Assembly: GCF_043641665.1 (NCBI RefSeq)
Contig: NC_092191.1
Coordinates: 2,862,001-2,926,000, forward strand
Length of the DNA: 64,000 nt
Direction of reading: 5' to 3'
From: Enoplosus armatus
Taxonomy: Eukaryota > Chordata > Actinopteri > Centrarchiformes > Enoplosidae
A model generated the notes under the pieces. That model was not told where the DNA came from, did no database searches, and saw only the letters and a list, made by a program, of their open reading frames with translations. A program made the position numbers and the translations under genes. Of this stretch, positions 26,701-35,700 are shown one piece after another; the stretch's first letter is position 1; each line of letters starts with the position of its first letter.

Positions 26701-29700
26701 CAGCATTATTATAGGAACAATGCATTTCTGAACAAAATGAAGGACGTGTGATAAATCTGGTCAGAAATCACAAGAGTGGCTCCTTCGTAAAAGAGGAAAG
26801 AGCAGCCGTGACTTTTGTTTCAGAGTACAGGAGGTGGACCACAGCAAGACCACGTTACAATGTGAACTAACAAACATTAGATATTACAAGCCAAATGATA
26901 CTGTAAACTGTATAAAGGACATCCTTCCTGGTTACACATACAGGCTGTGTTTGGGACACTTAATTCCCCGTCTCCGTACGTATTTGAATTCTCCATTTTA
27001 TCCTAATGTTTCTTGATATTTCACTGTACACAGAAGCACTTAGAGCTTAATTGCATGGATTTACTAATCAACTTTCCCACTATGATGAATCCAGGCTTTG
27101 AAAGGGCTTATTAATGATTCATTTCATGGTATTTCTGCCTTATTTGATGCAGATGAGACTTACTGAAGAGATCGAACAGAGAGCTGCGTTGATATGCAAA
27201 TTGTGCGCATGTATACATTGCAATAGAGACTGTTATCACATCACAGGTTTGTCATAAGCAGCTCAACCAAAGTGATTCTCTCTTCTCAATAATTTTGAGA
27301 AACCTGGAAGTTGATGAGAATGATGATTAGAGAAGAAACGTGCTTTTGATTCCATCTTATTCCTTTAATCATTTCACAATTTGTTCTTGTGACACCTTTT
27401 GGTGGCTCACACCCCCAGGTTGGTGAGTGACTAGTAGTTACCCTATAAGTTAACATTAAGAGTAGATGCTTTGCTAAATGATAGGTGGCTATATATATAA
27501 TTAGGTAAACATATGTGAGTATTGCCATTTATGTGGAACATCGTAAATACTTCCACAGTGCAGCAATCTTTCCCAGGTAGGCTATCACTGTTTTCTTGCC
27601 CAGTTGCCACATATTCCTCCATCATTGGCATGTCTGGACCTCAGTGAAGTTGCCACACTTCATTGTTGATAGATTTGTGACACAACTGGAAGCTTTAATG
27701 CTCTTGATTTGATCAAGTTGTCAGCAGCCTCCCTCTGCTCTCCCTACCTCAATCCCTGAAAAGGCACGAATGATGTTGAGGAAGGTGGTAAAAGGCAGAA
27801 ACAGATGTGACTCGACTCCATTTAGTCTGACAGTCAGCTCCCAGAATCAAGGCAGTAGACACTCCCCACCCGGGGCTCTCAGTGTGTGAGGAAGAAATCT
27901 CAATATATCCAGCATAAGAAGGAGGAGAAGTTTTACTCTGAGAGAGAATACTTTGTATTGCATGATATAAAAATACATGTCTTTATCATCATTGGTAGTA
28001 TAACATGTTAACTACAACTGTGGGAGCCACGTTGTGTTTATATATGCGTTAGTAGCCTCAATCCTCCACAGCAACAAAAGTTTTTGTTGTTCTCGTTTGT
28101 TGTTTCCGCAGTACTGCAAGCGGTCCTCCCAATCTCGCCAGGGAAATGTTTGTGAGTCCAGCTTTGCACACTGCAACATCTCCACGACTCCATCCAGCAG
28201 CTCCAGAGGCACCGCAAAACATCACAGGTATGACATTTAATTGCACTCACAGAGACATTACAGGTGTAATGTTACACTAGAGATGCAGCTGTCCCCTCTG
28301 ATCACTGCAGGAAACAGCAATAATGCAAATTATACCAACAATAGGCAACTTCGGTGTCCTTTCCTATAATCAGCAGGAACGCAATGAAGAGAGAAATTGA
28401 ATTATCCACATTACAGTGCAGCCAAAGCTAATTGCTGATTTACGGAAGAATGATAGTAATTATAATTAAAGCTATAAACATGTTAATAAGCATATCTATA
28501 ACAGTCATGAACACAGAGGAGATGCGACAGAGATAAAATGGGAAGCACATGTGCAGAGATTTATGAGCCAGCGCAGACGTGTAAATCCCAGTAAGCTTTT
28601 TCTCACACTGCTCAGTGGTATGTTAGAGCTGGCTGGGCATTGGCATGTTCATCAGCAGCAACACACTCCAACACACACTTCAGTGCCCACTTCTGACAGA
28701 GTTAGAATTCACATCTTTGCCAGGGCTGGGATTTTCCGAGACAATACACAAGAACGAACACATTCACAGATCTGAGCCAAAGAGAAGGGAGCTCCTGCCG
28801 ATCGGGTTGGTACGTCACAACACCTATTAGCATTCTGTTTTATAGTATATAGGAATTTCTTTCAGTAATATATTCACGTATTAACCTCTGCCCCAGGTTT
28901 TGTGTGTGAGAATGCACACATACCTCTTTTTCGACTTTGCTCCTTTTCATCGCTGTTCAGCTACAGACATTCACGCCTGACAGCCTCTCAGTGCGCCCAT
29001 GATTTTCTACCTCTAACTGCTAAGCTACTCTACTAGAGCAGCTGGGGGTTAATCACCTGTTTTCAAGGGGATCCAGGCAGTCGTTGAGAGGAGATTTTCC
29101 CAGACAAACTAGAAATACGATCAGACAACCTTCAAATCACAGTCCACTTCTCTTTTGAGTAAACCCCTTCAAGAATTGTCTTTCTCCTTTTCTTTCTCTA
29201 TTTCTTGCTCTCTCTGTGAAGAGCTGAGATGATCACGAGGTTACTTGGCTGGCAGCCTGTTGCTCTTACCACAAATTACATTCTTAGTGGGTGATCAGGG
29301 TTTATTTGTTTGCAATCGCGTCAGCTTAGGCAGGGACTTGGACACTATTGTCAGGATAGCAGAGTGCGTTGGGATACCACAGTCCAAACTAGCCCAAAAG
29401 AAACTGGCCAAGGGTAATTCTGTGTTTGAGAAATATCTCATTTAAATGCCTTAATACACTCTGCCAGCACTAGTGACTGACTATAAGCAAAGCTTCCAGT
29501 TGTTATGGCTAAGACGGCCATTTTTAGAGGCAAACAGCAGAGTTAAATATGAATGAGTGCCCGGAGAGGACATTTGCCTCTTCAGTAAAGTAAGTAAAAA
29601 TGTACTTAAACATTTGCTGGCAAATCTCTCTAAAGAGATTGTGTGTAAGCAAAGTGGACATGCACATGAACACCATGCTTTCCAATTACTGTAATACAAC

Positions 29701-32700
29701 TGATTTATCTAAGAGCCACAAATCAACCATTTCCTCCAAAGATGTGTCTCTAAACAGAGCTCCACTCTGAACTTGTAGCCCTTTTCTACTGCGGGACCTT
29801 TTCCATTAACCTTTTTGGGAGCTAAACTTGCATTTCAACGAGAGGAACTTTTGTCAACTTTTCATTCTCGCTTCCCACGCCTGTCTTATTGCATGCAAAA
29901 GAAAATGTCTCAATTAAAGGCAGGAATGTGCCAAATGGTGGTCATACATTGATACAGACTTGGCTTGGAGATTATTCCTTCAACTACTTGCCAGAGGTCT
30001 AACCTGATGCGCCAGATGGTTTGTTACACAAAGTTGTCCTTGGAAACTGAAAAAGTCAGAAACTTCATGAGGAGCTTTGGAAGCTAACAAGCCGTCAGTG
30101 TAGCTATCTATGTAGTTAGCATGTCAGTAGATGATTACTGACCGCAGGTTCTATCAGATACTACATTAAAAACTCATCCCTGAATGTTTTGAATCTTATT
30201 TTTTCAGAGGCGGTTCCTTGTCTCAAAGCCCAGATCAGAGAACCCGGGCAGCCCATTGGTCAGCTCCTCGCAGGACCCCGCCCATACCCAAGGGGAGGCT
30301 AAATCCGATTGGAGGATCCAAGTATTCAGGCCCAGCCTACCAGCACCTTCAGGAAGTAGACTCATCTGAGAAGGAGGCTGAAGTACAAAGAGGGTGAGGA
30401 GGATTCAAATTGATTGCGAGACATACTTTGAACTTCAAATGTTACACAGCTTATTCATAAAAAGGTTGTGTTTTTACAAAACATTCCCCGTTTAGGAAAG
30501 TATCACTGCGAGACATGTTTGTCATTTCATTTTGTTGTAAGAAACCAAATCTGCCCTCATGATTCATCTAGAAATAAAATGTGTATATGTTGACATATAT
30601 ATATATATCAAACATACTGTTTATAGGCTCTTACTGTGCAGAAGGACAAAGGCTGTTTTAGTGTAATTACAGCTTAAAGATCTTAAAGTATTGTATGGTT
30701 TTATTCTCACCATCTTCTCTCTTTCTTTGCGTCTCCGCTTCACTTCTTTGCTGTATCCTCCATGTGCTGAGTCATTTCAATGAAAGCCACAAACTGAGAA
30801 ATACAGGCCTGCCATGGACAAAGCTTTGGATTTCATTTCAAGAGTGGATATTTCAAAGCCAATTCAGTGAATTTCTGTTTTTTTCTTTTTTTTTTTTTAA
30901 GACTGCATTTCTTTTTTTTTTAATCTCCTTTACTCCCCCCATCCCTTTGTTTTCCAATCTGCTGAGCAAAGATAAAAACAAGGTCACGTAATGTTGTGGT
31001 CTGCAGTATGTGGCATGAGTTCAAAGGAAATGCTTTGCCTGGTGCTTGTGCTTTTAAGGACAAGATACAGGCTGCACATCCAGATGCTTCACTCCCTCTT
31101 TCCCTCTCTGACATCTTGTCATGCCTGCACTAAATTCTCATTCTCAGCTTTTTAATGCGATGGCTTAGCAGGAAGACGAACAATTAAATCCTAGTATTCA
31201 AATGTAACACAGTAGGGTTACACTTCACATAAACTTCATAGCAGCCAGGGGAATTGCAAATGATCTGTGTGAATGATTAGCAAGAAATGTATTTAGTGTG
31301 AAAGGCGCTGTGCTTTGACCCATTTTTGGTGGGTCATGAGTCAGTGCTTTACCCACCTGGACTGGCAAGCCTCACTTCAGGCGTTCAGGTCCCAGCGGTC
31401 CCAGCTCAGGATAAAGCTCCACATGACCTACATGCATACTAATAAAAAGAGGAAGAAGAAGAGGCTGAACAAAAACACACTCGCACATGCAGTAAGCACA
31501 CATGTGCACACAAACAGCATGCATACAGTAAATCCAGTGGTGTGCACCCAGGGGGGGGTTGACCGCCACTGCCCTTTTTGCTCCCAGCGCTTAAGTTTCC
31601 TTTTGTTTTAATCTTTATTTAAGCAGGATATTTCATGCTTCATTTTTGGACGTCACAACAGGGGGACACTGAAGTGCCCCTCTGCTCAGCCCAAGTGTCC
31701 TCTGGTCACCCAGAGTCCATCTCTAAGTGGCCGACAGGTCAGCATAAGTGGCTTCTGGTTGGCCCAAATGTCTTTGAGTTTGCCCCATGTGCCCCTGTGA
31801 TCAGCTCAAATGTCCGTTGGTGAGCCCGAGTGCACACTGGTCAGCTCAGGTGTCCTCTGGTTGTCCCGAGTCTCCTCTGGTCTTCCCAGATGTCCTTGGT
31901 TAAACCCAACAGTCCAATTGCCCTTTGGTAGCTTAAGTGTCCTCTGGTCTGCCTGAATGTCCACTGGTCAAGAAAAGTCTCTTCAGGTTGGACCAAGTGT
32001 CCTCTGGTTGGCCCAAGCATCTTCTGGGTGGTCCGTGTCTCTTCTGGTCAAACAGCGTGTCCTCTGATCAACTTGCTTGACTCAAGTTCCCTCTGGTCAG
32101 CAGAAGTGACATATGGTTGGCCCAAATGATCCCCTGCTCAGTTGTGTCATATGGTCACCCCAAGCAGCTCAGCCAAAATGTCACTCAAGAGTCCTCTGGT
32201 TGACTCAAATGTTTTCTGGTCGCTACAAGTGTCCTTTACTGCCCAAATGCTGCTTTTTTTTATTACTGCCCCTACCCCTAGAGCATCTGTGCACGGCACT
32301 GCTCAGAATGAAAACTCCCCTTCCATAAAAGTACAGCTGCTGCATGAAGATCATACATAGTTTGGGACGTACAGTTGAACAGGTTGTGCTGAAGGGCAAG
32401 AGGTCATCCTCACTCGCTTACTCACACACATTCAGACCAGAGACTGAGTCACTCTCTCACCTACTCACTCATTCACTCTCTGATGTACGATTTCACATAG
32501 CAGCAGATGGACAGATTCCCTTTCCCATAGTATGGTAGTCTGGGTTGCCATGGAGACATTTGGCCATGGCTGCATGGAGACTGAGAGAGAGATGCAGAGA
32601 CAGAAATAGAGAGACAACCAGTTTGAATCCATTCTGACACAGACGGAAAGCGTTCAAAAATATAGTAAAAGAAGAAAAGAAACGGCAGCAGGGGAGTAAA

Positions 32701-35700
32701 AGGATGTGATAGAGGAGTGTGCAGATAGCATATGACAGTTAGAAAATGCTTTAAAGAAAGGTTGCCCGCTCTATTCCATGCCTGTTAGAGAAGCCTAGTG
32801 TTATCTCAACAAAATGGCTGACAGGGAGACAGAATGTCCTGTGTTGTTACTACTATTTTAAGATAAAGCTGTCTCCAAAATGGCTGACGGAGAGACTGCA
32901 TGCATTTTCCACTGTTTGCAGTATTTTATTAGAAACACGTCGGGCTTCTCCCTCCCTCTCTAAGTTTGTCTTAGAGAGGGAGCCTTCGGTTACCTTCAAT
33001 TAGACAAACAGCGTCTGTGTGTGTCTGTGTGTAGGCGTCGATGCCTGCATGTATGTATAAATACTCATGTGTTGCTTCTCGGCAAACATTTCCCAAGGTC
33101 ACTGCATCGCATTACATAGAGATTTTACTTTGACTTTAGCTGCAAAGAGATATATCTTCTATATTGAGAAATTATCTGTAGGGGAATGGATTAATGAAAA
33201 TGACTGTTAACATTTGTACATGTAATGAACTCCCGTAAAAGATAAAAGCCCAGTCACTTATCTCACCTCACTTGCACACAATCTCTCTGTAATACCCCTC
33301 TAGCTGCTCCCTCGTCGCTCCAGGGTCTATATTTGAACTCTGCTTCATAGATTTTTGCAATCTGATTGTGTTTCAACACATCAAAAGAGAGATTTGTCTG
33401 TGAATGTTATCTTGGGAATTAGCACCCTCGCATCATCCTCTCTTATCGCTCGCGGGATCCTCTCTGTGGGCCCGCTAAATCTCCACTGTGGTTTTTGGTG
33501 AGGTTTTCATGTCTCGGGAAAATACTGCGGCAATAAAAGGACGATGTGATTTCCTTTGAGTCTGAAAAGGCACCACTTCCTCCCACCACTATTTTTGCAT
33601 GCCCTGATGGAGAGCGTAAGTGTTTGTGATGAGGTATTACAAGGGAGGGGGAGTCAAAGTTGGATTTTGACGTAGTAGAAAAAGCTAGCCTTTGCAGAGG
33701 ATTATGAATTATTACACAAATGATGCTCAGATCTAGAATGCAGCTGGATTTAGACACTGATAACACTGAAGGGCATGGTCAGTCTTAGAAAGAGGGTAAA
33801 GAGATTATGTCTGGGATCAGTGAAGTTGGGTCAAGACCCAGATACAGAGCAGAGACTGCTGCTATATATATATTTCTTTGCTAAAGTCAACACAAAACTA
33901 TTGAGACTAGAGTCACAATGGACAGAGAAGCTTGTCGTTGGCATCCCCAAGACTTAGCAACAAGGATCTGGAACAAGAAGGTGTAGTACTGAGCTTAACA
34001 GGTGAGGCAAAGGATGAGCCTGATCATCAAGGCAAACCATTGGGCCATCAGTACCCACCACTGGTGCACAGGACGGCTCCAGAATCAGCACACTGGACAG
34101 CGGTTGTGACACAAGCAGAGACCAGAATAGTGGTTAAAGAGGTATTCAGTGCATTTAGATGAACTTCAGTAACCAGGTTACTGTCCGCTTTCTGCATCAA
34201 CCAGATTTTTTTAAACGACATGTAAACAAGAAACCTGGTGTTTAAAACAGGGATGACGGGAGAGGAGCAACCCAGGCAAGGAGTCCAGAGCTCAACCACT
34301 GTCCCTAATCTTAACCTAGTGCTTATCTAATCTATACATTAACCACAGTTTATTTGCCTTAACCTTAACCATCCCACAGATAGCCAGGCTTAGATATAGT
34401 AGAAAGCCATCATTTCAAAAACGTTGGCATTGGACATTAAAAAAAAAAAAAGGTATACTTAGATGAATAAGGTTTCTATTGAGGTTTATAAAATATTGCA
34501 TGTGTATTACAAAAACTTCAGACAGGGGCAGCATCACTGTGGGAGCCGTGCAGCGGGGTGCAGGAGAACGGGATTACTCACAGTGGTGCATCTTTGCATC
34601 CAGAATAATTACAAATTAATTGGTAGCTCCTGTAGGTAAATATGTCCTGATTTTATTCCCACTATAAGGAAAAACTGTGGATTTCACTGGTGGTCAGGGT
34701 TAGGCAAGTAATCTGATTACTGTCCAGCTGCATGCAAACACATGTAAACTCTGATTCCTCTCTGTAACCTGGCTTCTTGTGTCATGTCAATATAGTAATT
34801 AATGGTGAACAAGCAACAGATGTGAACACGTATGGTTTAATTTATTAGGTTGAGCACAAGGCCGGTTAACAAACAGGCTGAGACTAACGGGGACAGACAG
34901 ACTAAATAGGCCCGGTTCATAAAAGGGGACAGGTTGATCTGAGAAGGAACCGAACCAACACATGACCACACTGAAGATATCTGATAGAAAGGTATGACTG
35001 AGGGCAGGGATTAAAAACTTCAAAGTGTGATGTGCCTATCATAACTTGAATCAGTGCAGTTATACAAGAGTCTGACTCAAACTGGATTTTCAAACAAAGC
35101 AAATAGTCTTGACCTAAAACTGGAACTAGTGAAAAGGAAAAAGAAATCAATAGAAATTACTGCATGTGATGCCTGATTACCTCAGTTGTCCTTGACCGAA
35201 GCTGAACACCTTAAACCTTAAAACAACACTTCTCATTTTCAACGTACTTAAAGTAATTAAATCAATAATATAAAAAGGTGAACTCTCTGTTGCCTCTTCA
35301 CTTGTAGAAGAGGGAGGGAGTTTTTTTGTGTTGACTCAAGATAGAAAGAGATAAAAGAAGGAAGTCAGACCCATCTTCTTCCCTCTCAGCGTCCTTGGTT
35401 AGCCTGTGAGATGGCGAAGGGCGGAGAGCTGTCCCTCTGTGTATTCTGCCAGGGTTTCAGCGTGGGAGTTTGAAAAGGCAATCGAGTTGAAATCACACTC
35501 AAAGACACAATGACTTCTTCTCTGGGTGAAGCGAGTCAGTTTTTCTCCAGTCGAATAACCTTCGCTCCCTTTCTCTTCTTTTTGTCTGCGTCTTGTGTTT
35601 CCCATCTTCTCTAGTTGCCAAATGCAGGGAGCGAACCAATGTGACAACCCCAGACGAGACGCCTTCCTACATATGCGAACTCCTGTTTCCTTGGAGACAA

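Larger units (their letters stand above)
19964..28111 (+). other. nrg3 intron (8,148 bp)
   Basis: The donor is GTGAGT and the acceptor TTCCGCAG. It contains fragments of dispersed repeats (20995, 23268, 25258), two AT-rich microsatellites, and a cluster of GT, A and CA runs at 24286-24511. The longest open frame (21687-22238, 183 codons) lies in T-rich sequence next to an (AT)n run and is hydrophobic for that reason; I do not call it a gene. Confidence 0.85.
30394..35614 (+). other. nrg3 intron (5,221 bp)
   Basis: The donor is GTGAGG and the acceptor TTCTCTAG. It contains T-rich tracts near 30880-30925, the degenerate 20-bp minisatellite (31660-32250), a perfect hairpin (32952-32982) and a probable transposon fragment (34150-34330, with a related stretch at 34690-34790). 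No additional exon is needed, because the flanking exon phases join directly. Confidence 0.85.

Noticed and set aside
31315..32360. Several open frames of 62-98 codons
   Set aside because: They overlap the degenerate 20-bp minisatellite or its flanks and arise from repeat composition.
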